Source: an uncultured Spirochaetales bacterium
GTDB lineage: Bacteria > Spirochaetota > Spirochaetia > Sphaerochaetales > Sphaerochaetaceae
Assembly (NCBI GenBank): GCA_934276695.1
Contig: CAKQTF010000012.1
Coordinates: forward strand, 1 to 14,282
Length of the DNA stretch: 14,282 nt
Reading direction: 5' to 3'
Part shown: one piece after another, positions 1-7,126 of the stretch
Position numbering within the stretch: the first letter of the stretch is position 1
Layout of the letters: the number at the start of each line of letters is the position of its first letter
The notes under the pieces: model-generated
Told to the model about the DNA's origin: nothing
Databases searched by the model: none
The model's input: only the letters and a program-made list of their open reading frames with translations
Made by a program: the position numbers and the translations under genes

Positions 1-140
1 AGATAGTGGCAAGGACATATCAGCCTCTTGTTCTGTATATCGAGCTTGGATTCATATATCTGATGTTCTGCACTGTCCTTACTAAGCTGCAGCATTTCGG
101 AGAGAGAAAGCTCAATGCCAGGGGAGGGGTTAAGGTCTGA
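1..140 (+). CDS. Polar amino acid ABC transporter permease, C-terminal end (partial)
   Basis: The reading frame is open from the window edge (first full codon at position 3) and gives 45 residues ending in TGA at 138-140. It holds one hydrophobic helix (about residues 8-28 of the visible part) and then a short charged tail with [10 protein letters not shown]. This is the usual ending of HisM/GlnP-type permeases, where the last membrane helix is followed by a basic cytoplasmic tail. The stop overlaps the ATG of the ATPase gene by one base (TGATG), so the two are translationally coupled. The permease would form the membrane channel that works with the ATPase and binding protein encoded next. 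The assignment rests on this short tail plus the two neighbours, and the substrate cannot be read from it. Confidence 0.75.
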   Translation, partial: IVARTYQPLVLYIELGFIYLMFCTVLTKLQHFGERKLNARGGVKV

Positions 141-880
141 TGGTTCTTGATGCCAGGAATATAAGGAAAAGCTTTGGGGCTGTGGAAGTCCTCAAGGATG
201 TCAGCATCTCTGTTGATAAAGGTGATGTCATTGCAATCCTCGGCCCGAGTGGCTCGGGTAAGACGACTCTTCTCAGATGCCTCAATTTCCTTGAGAGAGC
301 CGATGGCGGGAGCTTTTCCTTCATGGGAAGGGATTATGATCTTCCTGCAATAAGCAGAAAGGATATATCATCAATAAGGAAGCATACCGGCTTTGTCTTC
401 CAGAATTATAATCTGTTCCTGAATAAGACAGCGCTTGAGAATGTCACTGAGGGCCTTATCACAGCGAGGCATATCAGCCGGAAGGAAGCTGAGGAGCGAG
501 GCCGTTCCGCGTTGCTCCGTGTCGGGATGCAGGACCGTGAGAAGTATTATCCATCGGAGCTTTCCGGAGGACAGCAGCAGAGGGTTGCAATTGCCCGTGC
601 GATTGTCACAGAGCCTGATCTGATTTACTTCGATGAACCCACATCTGCGCTTGACCCGGAGCTGACAGGTGAGGTCCTGTCTGTCATGAAGGACCTGGCT
701 GAGGATGGCATGACAATGCTTGTCGTCACACATGAGATGGGATTTGCCAGGAATGTCGCTGACAGGATCATATTCATGGAGAATGGCATTATTGCGGAAG
801 AGGGGAAAGCTGATGAGTTCTTCTCCTCTCCGAAGAACAGGAGAACTGTTGAATTCCTGCAGTTAATAGATAAGGAGTGA
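140..880 (+). CDS. Polar amino acid ABC transporter, ATP-binding protein (GlnQ/ArtP type)
   Basis: Cytoplasmic ATPase that powers amino acid import. At 246 residues it has the normal length for the GlnQ/HisP/ArtP group. Visible motifs in order: Walker A GPSGSGKT at 35-42, Q-loop Gln88 in [12 protein letters not shown] signature LSGGQQQR at 141-148, Walker B LIYFDEP at 161-167 with catalytic Glu166, D-loop SALD at 169-172, and switch His198 in VVTHEMGFA. The THEMGFA string and the FQNYNLF Q-loop are typical of the polar amino acid subfamily rather than of sugar or peptide importers. The start overlaps the permease stop, and GGGGAGGGG and TAAGG stretches lie just upstream as ribosome-binding sequence. 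The binding-protein gene follows after 6 nt. The family call is firm; the exact amino acid is not readable. Confidence 0.95.
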   Translation: MVLDARNIRKSFGAVEVLKDVSISVDKGDVIAILGPSGSGKTTLLRCLNFLERADGGSFSFMGRDYDLPAISRKDISSIRKHTGFVFQNYNLFLNKTALENVTEGLITARHISRKEAEERGRSALLRVGMQDREKYYPSELSGGQQQRVAIARAIVTEPDLIYFDEPTSALDPELTGEVLSVMKDLAEDGMTMLVVTHEMGFARNVADRIIFMENGIIAEEGKADEFFSSPKNRRTVEFLQLIDKE

Positions 881-886
881 TTATAT

Positions 887-1684
887 ATGAAGAAGTTTCT
901 ATTATTCATTGCTGTTTCCCTGTCGTTTGCTTCTGCCCTCTGCGCTGGAGGATCTAAGGAGAGTGCATCAGGTGATCTCCTGAAGAGAATCCAGGATAAG
1001 GGAGAGATCACAATAGCAATGGAAGGCACATGGGCTCCATGGACATACCATGATGAGAAGGACCAGCTTGTAGGCTATGATGTTGAGGTCGGACAGGCAA
1101 TTGCCGATAAGCTCGGAGTAAGGGCAAGGTTCATAGAAGGCGAGTGGGATGGCCTTCTTGCAGGTCTTGATGCTGGAAGATATGACATCATGGTCAATGG
1201 TGTTGATATCACACCGGAGAGAAGCGCAAAGTACGATTTCTCTGTCCCCTATGCATATAACAGGACTGCTGTCATCGTTAAGGGCGATAATGCCTCGATC
1301 AGCAGAATGGAGGACCTGAAAGGCAGGAAGACCGCGAATACAATATCAAGTACATATGCAGAGGTCGCAGAGCGCTATGGCGCATCAGTAACAGGCGTCG
1401 ATGATCTCAATCAGACATTTGAGCTGCTATTCTCCGGAAGGATAGATGCGACTCTCAATGCTGAAGTCACTTTCTATGACTACAAGAAAGTGCATCCGGA
1501 TGCAGATATGAAGATTGCTGTTCTCACAGAAGAGGCAAATAAGGTTGGGATTCCTATGAAGAAGGGCGATGACTCGAAGACTCTTAGGGAAGCTGTTGAT
1601 AAGGCCCTCTATGAGCTGTCAGCTGACGGGACTCTCTCAGCGCTTTCGCTGAAGTATTTCGGGGTTGATATATCCAAGGAGTGA
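887..1684 (+). CDS. Polar amino acid ABC transporter substrate-binding protein
   Basis: Extracytoplasmic receptor of the transporter, SBP_bac_3 family, 265 residues. Residues 1-20 form an export signal: two lysines, a hydrophobic core, then SALCAGGSKES. Cys19 could be a lipid-attachment site in the relaxed spirochaete style, but the residues before it (S-A-L) do not match the classical lipobox, so secretion by ordinary signal peptidase is also possible. The mature part shows the family landmarks: GTWAPWTYHDE with GYDVEVGQAIADKLG, and YDIMVNGVDITPERSAKYDFSVPY, where the second ligand-binding segment lies. The Shine-Dalgarno AAGGAG (872-877) sits inside the last codons of the ATPase gene, 9 nt before ATG. 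It is the last gene of the operon and is followed by a terminator. Ligand specificity is unknown. Confidence 0.93.
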   Translation: MKKFLLFIAVSLSFASALCAGGSKESASGDLLKRIQDKGEITIAMEGTWAPWTYHDEKDQLVGYDVEVGQAIADKLGVRARFIEGEWDGLLAGLDAGRYDIMVNGVDITPERSAKYDFSVPYAYNRTAVIVKGDNASISRMEDLKGRKTANTISSTYAEVAERYGASVTGVDDLNQTFELLFSGRIDATLNAEVTFYDYKKVHPDADMKIAVLTEEANKVGIPMKKGDDSKTLREAVDKALYELSADGTLSALSLKYFGVDISKE

Positions 1685-1694
1685 TGATAGATGC

Positions 1695-1720
1695 AGCAGG
1701 CTGGAAGGCCTGCTCTTTCT
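1695..1720 (+). terminator. Rho-independent terminator of the amino acid transporter operon
   Basis: AGCAGGC (1695-1701) pairs with GCCTGCT (1708-1714); a T-G wobble closes a GGAA tetraloop. A pyrimidine run, CTTTCT, follows on the plus strand. It begins 10 nt after the binding-protein stop. On the minus strand the bases after the stem are not T-rich, so it is mainly a plus-strand terminator, although it also lies just beyond the end of the convergent flavodoxin gene. Confidence 0.75.
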
Positions 1721-1724
1721 TTCA

Positions 1725-2639
1725 TCAGAGCCTGAAGGCTTCTCGCTTCCTTGTAATGCCTAACCGTGTTTCAACGGATATGACCTCTGTGTCATAGACA
1801 TTGAGTATGTTGCATATCTCTATCGCAGCTGACCTGTAAGGGACAGGCTGGAAATGGTTCAGTATTATCTTTGCATTCCGTACCTTTCCTTTATTCTCGA
1901 TAAGAAGCGCTCTGACCGGGGCTGCGACTCCGAATACCCAGATCGGTGTGCATATCGTGACAGACTCATACCCTGATAAATCAATATGCTCAATAGGCAT
2001 CGGCCATCTGTGCATGCCATACCTTCCGCACCACCAGAAGCCGGCAGTCCCGCCTACGCGTTCTTTTGCTTTTATCTCTAGCAGTACAGCACCTGTTCTA
2101 TCTGCCTCCTCGTATGCAAGCTTTCTTGTATAGCCGAGCCTGGAGAAATAGACTACGGCTTTTGTGCAGTCCTTTCCTGCATTCTTATAGCTCTCTGCGC
2201 TGAAGCTGAAGCATTCCTGCCTGCCGAATACGAATGCTGCGTATCCTGCTGCTGTTTCAATTACTCCGATTATGAATGTTATTTCTGCCTGTATATTTGC
2301 TGGCAGGATGATGAACTGCAGTATAATCCACAGCATGAGGATCATCCCCGGGACCATTACTGATGCATTGCACTGACTTCTGCGCTTTATCATGATGATT
2401 CCAGAGGCAATATGAGGGATTGCAATCAGTGCGGTAAGCGCAATCCCGGGAAAGATGTAATCCCTGTACAGATACTCTGATAGCGGAAGGACTCTGAAGC
2501 ATGGAAGGATGCTGTCCATCCCTAAGAGTGAGCCATCTGGAGAGATGAACATCATTGTGGTACCATATAAGGCTGCAGTGCCTGTCAATAGCAAGAGCAC
2601 AATCAGCAGTCTTCTTGCATTTCTGTATCTGCTATGCAT
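1725..2639 (-). CDS. Four-helix membrane protein fused to a C-terminal flavodoxin-like domain
   Basis: A 304-residue protein in two parts. Residues 1-145 hold four predicted membrane helices (about 9-31, 61-84, 92-113, 118-139). SPDGSLLGM at 33-41 and LWIILQFIILP at 103-113 recall a widespread but uncharacterised small four-helix membrane family. Residues 160-300 look like a flavodoxin: a first beta strand AVVYFS, then the phosphate-loop position SRLGYT at 166-171 (family pattern S/T-x-T-G-x-T, here with Leu for the third residue), and TPIWVFGVAAPVRALL at 231-246, which matches the second FMN-contacting loop and helix. The flavodoxin part should face the cytoplasm, suggesting a membrane-tethered electron carrier or quinone/flavin reductase; this is inference. 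The gene overlaps the tetR end by 8 nt and has a good Shine-Dalgarno (GGAGG, minus strand, 2646-2650), so both are one operon, probably controlled by that repressor. Confidence 0.75.
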   Translation of the reverse strand: MHSRYRNARRLLIVLLLLTGTAALYGTTMMFISPDGSLLGMDSILPCFRVLPLSEYLYRDYIFPGIALTALIAIPHIASGIIMIKRRSQCNASVMVPGMILMLWIILQFIILPANIQAEITFIIGVIETAAGYAAFVFGRQECFSFSAESYKNAGKDCTKAVVYFSRLGYTRKLAYEEADRTGAVLLEIKAKERVGGTAGFWWCGRYGMHRWPMPIEHIDLSGYESVTICTPIWVFGVAAPVRALLIENKGKVRNAKIILNHFQPVPYRSAAIEICNILNVYDTEVISVETRLGITRKREAFRL

Positions 2640-3267
2640 TCTCTGCCTCCAGCAATGTATGGAAACCGAAGAAGCTGGTCACATGCCTCTCTATTTTCGA
2701 AAGGCATTCATCCCTCTTCTCTGGTTCCCTGTCTATGATCCCCAGCAGATAGAAGACCGGGGCGGTGTACTCAATTGCAAGAATATCCGGATCCCCGTCT
2801 TTCATGATTCCATGCTCAATGAATGAGCTGAACATTATCCTGTGGTATGAGACCATTCTCTCCCCGTATCTTTCGCTGTACATTCTCCCGTAGTCAGTGC
2901 TTCTGAACTGCAGTGATGTGAGCAGCTTCCTGAAGTCCCTGACAAATGGTTCATCTGCAGAGAATTCAATCAGGGCTCTGACCTTCTCTGCGATTTCCCC
3001 AGGTGCCATTGTGCTGAATTGATCAGTGTCACATCCTTCACTGCTGTCTATATGGAGATTCATTTTCTCCGCCTGGCTGTCATAGCGTCTCTTCATCTCT
3101 TCAAAGATCTCCCTGAGGATCTCATCCTTTGAGCTGAAATGCTTGTACAGGGAACTCTGCGTTATGCCGATCCTTCCTGCAATATCCCTGACAGATGTCC
3201 CATCGAATCCTTTTTCAGAGAAAAGATTCAGTGAGACTCTCAGGATTTCATCACGTGACGTCTTCAT
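2632..3267 (-). CDS. TetR/AcrR family transcriptional regulator
   Basis: A 211-residue DNA-binding repressor. The N-terminus carries the TetR domain: a first helix with DEILRVSLNLFSEKGFDGTS, then a helix-turn-helix at about 24-44 (TSVRDIAGRIGITQSSLYKHF, recognition helix TQSSLYKHF), then FSSKDEILREIF. The rest is the variable ligand-binding and dimer part, with no recognisable ligand class. The start is fixed by the domain, since the next Met is residue 58. No Shine-Dalgarno precedes it; the predicted transcript starts only 1-3 nt before the ATG, so translation is probably leaderless. Its stop lies inside the start of the membrane-flavodoxin gene, making that gene its likely target together with tetR itself. 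Confidence 0.92.
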   Translation of the reverse strand: MKTSRDEILRVSLNLFSEKGFDGTSVRDIAGRIGITQSSLYKHFSSKDEILREIFEEMKRRYDSQAEKMNLHIDSSEGCDTDQFSTMAPGEIAEKVRALIEFSADEPFVRDFRKLLTSLQFRSTDYGRMYSERYGERMVSYHRIMFSSFIEHGIMKDGDPDILAIEYTAPVFYLLGIIDREPEKRDECLSKIERHVTSFFGFHTLLEAENA

Positions 3268-3275
3268 GGTTTTCT

Positions 3276-3304
3276 ATTAGAGAACAAATGTTCGCTTTTG
3301 TCAA
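3276..3304 (-). promoter_or_regulatory. Sigma-70-type promoter of the tetR-flavodoxin operon
   Basis: Read on the minus strand: -35 TTGACA (3304-3299, perfect consensus), a 17-nt spacer, and -10 TCTAAT (3281-3276, one mismatch). The expected transcription start is about 3268-3270, directly before the ATG at 3267. The near-consensus boxes with optimal spacing make this the best-supported promoter in the window. Confidence 0.8.
3282..3293. promoter_or_regulatory. Candidate TetR operator in the tetR promoter spacer
   Basis: GAACA (3282-3286), two central bases, then TGTTC (3289-3293) form a perfect inverted repeat of 12 bp. It lies wholly inside the 17-nt spacer and abuts the -10 box. A repressor bound here would block RNA polymerase. 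Position and symmetry suit autoregulation by the adjacent TetR protein; binding itself is inferred. Confidence 0.6.
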
Positions 3305-3385
3305 ATCCCAGTCTTCTTCCTTGCCTCAGAATGATGCTGTATGGACAGATTGAAAAAAATGCAACAATGTTTCGTTCTTTTAATG

Positions 3386-3399
3386 TTGAAAGCGTTCAA
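3386..3399. promoter_or_regulatory. Inverted repeat TTGAA-N4-TTCAA overlapping the nifJ -35 box
   Basis: A perfect 5+4+5 inverted repeat (TTGAA, AGCG, TTCAA). The half-site and four-base gap resemble sites of the Crp/Fnr superfamily (Fnr: TTGAT-N4-ATCAA), which would suit a redox enzyme gene. It covers the candidate -35 box. The regulator is unknown and the link to Crp/Fnr is by similarity only. Confidence 0.4.
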
Positions 3400-3412
3400 T
3401 AACTGCGTTATT
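3398..3412. repeat. Inverted repeat AATAAC-tgc-GTTATT upstream of nifJ
   Basis: Six-base arms AATAAC (3398-3403) and GTTATT (3407-3412) with a 3-nt centre, overlapping the end of the preceding palindrome and reaching into the candidate -10 box. It could be an operator half of a compound site or a small hairpin. Confidence 0.4.
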
Positions 3413-3436
3413 CTTGAAAATGGTGGGATTTCACCG

Positions 3437-3448
3437 ATATTCGAATAT
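3437..3448. repeat. 12-bp perfect palindrome in the nifJ leader
   Basis: ATATTCGAATAT is perfectly self-complementary, and GAATATTC (3443-3450) overlaps it as a second palindrome. It lies 9 nt before the nifJ Shine-Dalgarno GGAG (3458-3461), so a bound protein or a small hairpin here could affect expression. A weaker stem, GGTG (3422-3425) with CACC (3432-3435), lies just upstream. Confidence 0.45.
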
Positions 3449-3470
3449 TCAAAATTTGGAGTGTAATTAA

Positions 3471-6400
3471 ATGGCAGACAAGAAAATGGTTACCATTGAT
3501 GGAAACACCGCTGCTGCGCATATTGCCTATGCTTTCAGTGATGTTGCCGCAATTTACCCTATTACTCCTTCATCCCCGATGGGCGAGTATGCAGAGCAGT
3601 GGTCTTCTATGGGAATGGAAAACCTCTGGGGTAAGAAAGTTGAAATCATGGAAATGCAGTCTGAGGCTGGTGCAGCTGGTGCAGTTCACGGTTCTCTTGC
3701 AGCAGGAGCGCTGACTACAACATTCACAGCATCTCAGGGTCTTCTTCTTATGATTCCTAATATGTATAAGATTGCAGGTGAGATGATTCCTACAGTATTC
3801 CATGTATCAGCAAGAGCTCTTGCTGCTCAGTCACTGTCAATCTTCGGTGACCATTCAGATGTCATGGCATGCCGTAATACAGGATTCGCAATGACCTGTG
3901 CTTCTTCAATCCAGGAGACTATGGATATTGCCCTTGTGGCACATCTTTCAACGCTTGAATCACAGGTTCCATTCCTGAATTTCTTTGATGGATTCAGAAC
4001 TTCCCATGAGATTCAGAAGGTTGAGCAGATCTCCTATGATGATATCAAGAAGATTGTTGATGAGAAGTACATTGAGAGATTCAGATCAAGAGCTCAGCGC
4101 CCTGAGCATCCTATGACAAAGGTCGCAGCTCAGAATGAGGATGTGTATTTCCAGGGAAGAGAGACTGTAAATAAATATTTCAATGAAGTACCTGCAATTG
4201 TCCAGAAGAACATGGATAAGGTTGCAACAATCACAGGCAGGCAGTACCACCTGTTCGATTATGTCGGTGCTCCAGATGCAACAGATGTTGTTATTGTAAT
4301 GGGCAGCGCAGCTGACACATTCGAGTGGGTTGTGGATTATATCAACAAGAGAGGCGGCAAGGTCGGCCTTCTTAAGGTAAGGCTCTATAGGCCATTCTCT
4401 GCAGAGCATTTCGTGGCAGCTCTTCCTAAGACAGTTAAGAAGATTGCTGTACTCGACAGGACAAAGGAGATCGGAGCAACAGGCGAGCCTCTTTATCTTG
4501 ATGTCGTTGCAGCTCTTGCTCAGATGGGAAGGGAAGGCATAAAGGTTATCGGCGGAAGATACGGACTCTCCTCAAAGGACTTCACTCCTACACACGCAAA
4601 GAGCGTCTATGACTTCCTTGCAACAGACAGCTGCTGGCATAACTTCACAGTAGGAATCAATGATGATGTAACAGGCAAGTCAATCCCAATCTCAAAGGAG
4701 AAGATCGATGTGACTCCTGCTGGTGTTGTCTCCTGCATGTTCTGGGGTCTTGGCTCAGACGGAACAGTCGGTGCAAACAAGAACTCCATTAAGATCATCG
4801 GAGATAATACAAACCAGAATGCACAGGCTTACTTCGCTTATGACTCAAAGAAGTCTGGCGGTATAACAATCTCCCATCTCAGATTCGGAGAAGGCAAGCT
4901 TGATATGCCATGGCTCATTGACCATGCTGATTTCGTTGCATGTCATAACCCTGCTTATATCGGACGCTATGATATGCTCTCAGCCCTTAAGGAAGGTGGT
5001 GTGTTCCTCCTTAACTCTCAGATCCCATCTGATGAGGTCTTTGAGCATCTTACAAGAGAGGAGCAGGAGCAGATCATAAATAAGAAGATCCGCTTCTACA
5101 ATATCGATGCTCTTAAGATTGCACGTGCTGTAGGCCTTGGATCAAGAATCAATACTGTAATGCAGGCTGCATTCTTTGCTATCGCAAATGTACTGCCGCA
5201 TGACGAGGCTATAGAGCTGATCAAGAAGTACATAAAGAAGACATTCCTCAAGAAGGGTGAGGAGATTGTCCAGAAGAACTGGGCTGCAGTAGATGCTGCA
5301 GAGGCTGCTCTTGTTGAGGTCAAGGTTCCTGCAGTAATAACAAAGAGCTATGAGCCAAAGAGGCTTATCCCAGAAGATGCTGATGAGTTCACAAAGAATA
5401 TCATTGAGCCGATCATGCACCTCAAGGGTGATTCAATCCCTGTTTCTGCTATGTCATTCGATGGTAAGCTTCCTACCGGAACAGCTAAGCTTGAGAAGAG
5501 AGGAGTTGCAGCATTTGTTCCTCACTGGGACAGCACAAAGTGTATTCAGTGTAACCAGTGTGTTCAGTCCTGTCCTCATGCAGCTATCAGATCAAAGCAG
5601 ATCACACCTGAGGATGTGGCTAAGGCACCAGAGGGATTCACTGTAATCAAGTCCAATACAAAGAATGACAGAAACCTCCAGTTCAGGATCCAGATCTATA
5701 CAGAGGACTGCCAGGGATGCGGAGTCTGTGTTGAGGCCTGCCCGGCAAAGGAGAAGGCTCTTGATATGGTTCCTGTTCAGGGCGAGAGAGATAATGGTGA
5801 GATTGAGAAGGCAGCATACTTTGAGAATCTTACATGGGATAACCTTGATGGTCTCAATATGAACACTGTTAAGGGACTGATGTTCAAGCAGCCGCTGTTT
5901 GAGTTCTCAGGAGCATGTGCAGGATGCGGAGAGACTCCGTATGTCAAGATGCTTTCACAGATCTGCGGAGAGAGGGCAATCATTGCTAATGCAACAGGAT
6001 GCTCTTCAATCTATTCTGGAACATTCCCGACAATCCCATATACAAAGAGACCTGATGGACGCGGTCCAGCATGGGGCAACTCACTCTTTGAGGATAATGC
6101 TGAGTATGGTCTTGGAATGAGGCTCGCTGTCGATTCCAACAGAAACCTTCTCAAGATGAAGACTGATGCTCTTATTGCAAAGGGATGCTCATCAGAGCTC
6201 AAGGCTGCCATTGAGAAGTGCTATGGCCTATGGACAGATACAACAGAGGCTTCAATCACAGCCCAGAAGGAAGTCCAGGCTATACTGAAGAATGAGAAGG
6301 CTGCAGATGCAGAGTCACAGGCTCTTCTTGATAAGATCATCGAGCTCCAGGACTACTTCTCTGAGAAGAATGTACTGATCATCGGCGGTGATGGATGGGC

Positions 6401-7016
6401 TTATGATATCGGATATGGCGGTGTTGACCATGTTGTTGCTTCAGGCAAGAACGTCACAATCCTTGTCCTTGATACAGAGGTATACTCAAATACAGGCGGA
6501 CAGGCATCCAAGGCAACTCCTATCGCAGCTGTTGCTAAGTTTGCTAATGCCGGAAAGAAAGTCGGAAAGAAGAACATGGGATTCATGTGCATGACATATG
6601 GCTATGTCTATGTGGCATCCTGTGCTCTTGGCTACAACAGGCAGCAGGCTCAGAAGTGCCTCCAGGAGGCTGTGGCTTATAATGGTCCGTCAATCGTCTT
6701 CTGCTATGCTCCATGTATTAACCATGGAATCAACATGAGATATTCCCAGGTTGAGGCAAAGAAGGCTGTTGAGGCTGGCTACTGGCCGCTTTACCGCTTC
6801 AATCCTGCAGCAGAGCAGGGCAAGAAGTTTGTCTGGGAGACAAAGCCTGCAACTGCAGATTACGAGACATTCATCAAGGGTGAGACTAGATATGCTTCTC
6901 TCTATAAGACAAACCCAGAGCATGCAGATGAGCTCTTTGCTAAGAGTGCTGCAGATGCTGCTGAGAGACTGTCATTCTACGAGAAGTGCGGTACTGCTCT
7001 TGGAGAGATTCTCTGA
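3471..7016 (+). CDS. nifJ: Pyruvate:ferredoxin (flavodoxin) oxidoreductase, single-chain
   Basis: Cytoplasmic enzyme converting pyruvate and CoA to acetyl-CoA and CO2 while reducing ferredoxin or flavodoxin; a central step of anaerobic energy metabolism. At 1181 residues it has the normal homodimeric length with all domains fused. Landmarks: YPITPSSPMGEYAEQW from residue 29, EMQSEAGA with Glu65 (the position that activates thiamine diphosphate), and HVSARA with Arg115 (pyruvate contact). Two ferredoxin-type cluster motifs follow: C691-x2-C694-x2-C697-x3-C701 and C747-x2-C750-x2-C753-x3-C757. The third cluster is made by C816, C819, C844 and C1082. The thiamine diphosphate/Mg site is GDGW at 973-976 with NTGGQ at 1007-1011. 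Shine-Dalgarno GGAG lies 9 nt before ATG. It stands alone between palindrome-rich upstream DNA and a strong terminator. Codons ending in T (GCT, CTT, TCT, CCT) are prominent, as expected of a highly expressed gene. Confidence 0.98.
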   Translation: MADKKMVTIDGNTAAAHIAYAFSDVAAIYPITPSSPMGEYAEQWSSMGMENLWGKKVEIMEMQSEAGAAGAVHGSLAAGALTTTFTASQGLLLMIPNMYKIAGEMIPTVFHVSARALAAQSLSIFGDHSDVMACRNTGFAMTCASSIQETMDIALVAHLSTLESQVPFLNFFDGFRTSHEIQKVEQISYDDIKKIVDEKYIERFRSRAQRPEHPMTKVAAQNEDVYFQGRETVNKYFNEVPAIVQKNMDKVATITGRQYHLFDYVGAPDATDVVIVMGSAADTFEWVVDYINKRGGKVGLLKVRLYRPFSAEHFVAALPKTVKKIAVLDRTKEIGATGEPLYLDVVAALAQMGREGIKVIGGRYGLSSKDFTPTHAKSVYDFLATDSCWHNFTVGINDDVTGKSIPISKEKIDVTPAGVVSCMFWGLGSDGTVGANKNSIKIIGDNTNQNAQAYFAYDSKKSGGITISHLRFGEGKLDMPWLIDHADFVACHNPAYIGRYDMLSALKEGGVFLLNSQIPSDEVFEHLTREEQEQIINKKIRFYNIDALKIARAVGLGSRINTVMQAAFFAIANVLPHDEAIELIKKYIKKTFLKKGEEIVQKNWAAVDAAEAALVEVKVPAVITKSYEPKRLIPEDADEFTKNIIEPIMHLKGDSIPVSAMSFDGKLPTGTAKLEKRGVAAFVPHWDSTKCIQCNQCVQSCPHAAIRSKQITPEDVAKAPEGFTVIKSNTKNDRNLQFRIQIYTEDCQGCGVCVEACPAKEKALDMVPVQGERDNGEIEKAAYFENLTWDNLDGLNMNTVKGLMFKQPLFEFSGACAGCGETPYVKMLSQICGERAIIANATGCSSIYSGTFPTIPYTKRPDGRGPAWGNSLFEDNAEYGLGMRLAVDSNRNLLKMKTDALIAKGCSSELKAAIEKCYGLWTDTTEASITAQKEVQAILKNEKAADAESQALLDKIIELQDYFSEKNVLIIGGDGWAYDIGYGGVDHVVASGKNVTILVLDTEVYSNTGGQASKATPIAAVAKFANAGKKVGKKNMGFMCMTYGYVYVASCALGYNRQQAQKCLQEAVAYNGPSIVFCYAPCINHGINMRYSQVEAKKAVEAGYWPLYRFNPAAEQGKKFVWETKPATADYETFIKGETRYASLYKTNPEHADELFAKSAADAAERLSFYEKCGTALGEIL

Positions 7017-7030
7017 TCAGTAACCTGATC
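7015..7030 (+). other. Small hairpin at the nifJ stop codon
   Basis: GATCAG (7015-7020), loop TAAC, CTGATC (7025-7030): a perfect 6-bp stem that starts inside the TGA stop. No T-run follows. It sits 11 nt before the true terminator and could protect the mRNA 3' end or be incidental. Confidence 0.4.
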
Positions 7031-7041
7031 TAAATAGGTTT

Positions 7042-7071
7042 AAGGCTGGGTCCATCGGACTCAGCCTTTTT
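7042..7071 (+). terminator. Rho-independent terminator of nifJ
   Basis: GGCTGGGTCC (7044-7053) pairs with GGACTCAGCC (7057-7066) around an ATC loop, with one G-T wobble, followed by TTTTT (7067-7071). Two A residues before the stem extend pairing with the T-run. It is a textbook strong terminator that separates nifJ from the uxu operon. Confidence 0.92.
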
Positions 7072-7086
7072 CAATGCAGAAAAAAG

Positions 7087-7115
7087 TGGTCAAAATATTA
7101 AAATACTAATATACT
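7087..7115 (+). promoter_or_regulatory. Candidate promoter of the uxuA-gntR-uxuB operon
   Basis: TGGTCA (7087-7092, a weak -35 with four matches), a 17-nt spacer, and TATACT (7110-7115, one mismatch from TATAAT). The expected start is near 7122. The weak -35 with a good -10 suits a regulated promoter. Confidence 0.5.
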
Positions 7116-7116
7116 A
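7095..7116 (+). repeat. Three short direct repeats with an 8-bp period at the uxu promoter
   Basis: ATATTA (7095-7100), ATACTA (7103-7108) and ATACTA (7111-7116) are spaced exactly 8 bp apart across the spacer and -10 region. The region is AT-rich, so chance is possible. If functional they could be half-sites for a regulator such as the operon's own GntR protein. Confidence 0.35.
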
Positions 7117-7126
7117 GCTGTAGCTA
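7115..7126. promoter_or_regulatory. Candidate operator at the uxu transcription start
   Basis: TAGCT (7115-7119), GT, AGCTA (7122-7126) is a perfect 5+2+5 inverted repeat that covers the predicted transcription start. This position suits repression. The natural candidate is the FCD-type GntR regulator encoded in the same operon; the binding specificity is not known from the sequence. Confidence 0.45.

Larger units (their letters stand above)
3386..3414 (+). promoter_or_regulatory. Candidate promoter of nifJ
   Basis: TTGAAA at 3386-3391, a 17-nt spacer, and TATTCT at 3409-3414 resemble sigma-70 boxes (one and two mismatches). Transcription would start near 3421, leaving about 50 nt of leader before the gene. 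A second possible -35, TTGAAA at 3414-3419, exists but lacks a good partner. The call is tentative. Confidence 0.45.

Noticed and set aside
371..733. Minus-strand open frame of 120 codons inside the ATPase gene
   Set aside because: It lies wholly opposite a well-supported ABC ATPase and its translation shows no domain pattern.
3350..3378. Upstream TTGAAA (3350-3355) as a further nifJ -35 box
   Set aside because: The sequence 17 nt downstream (CGTTCT) does not resemble a -10 box.
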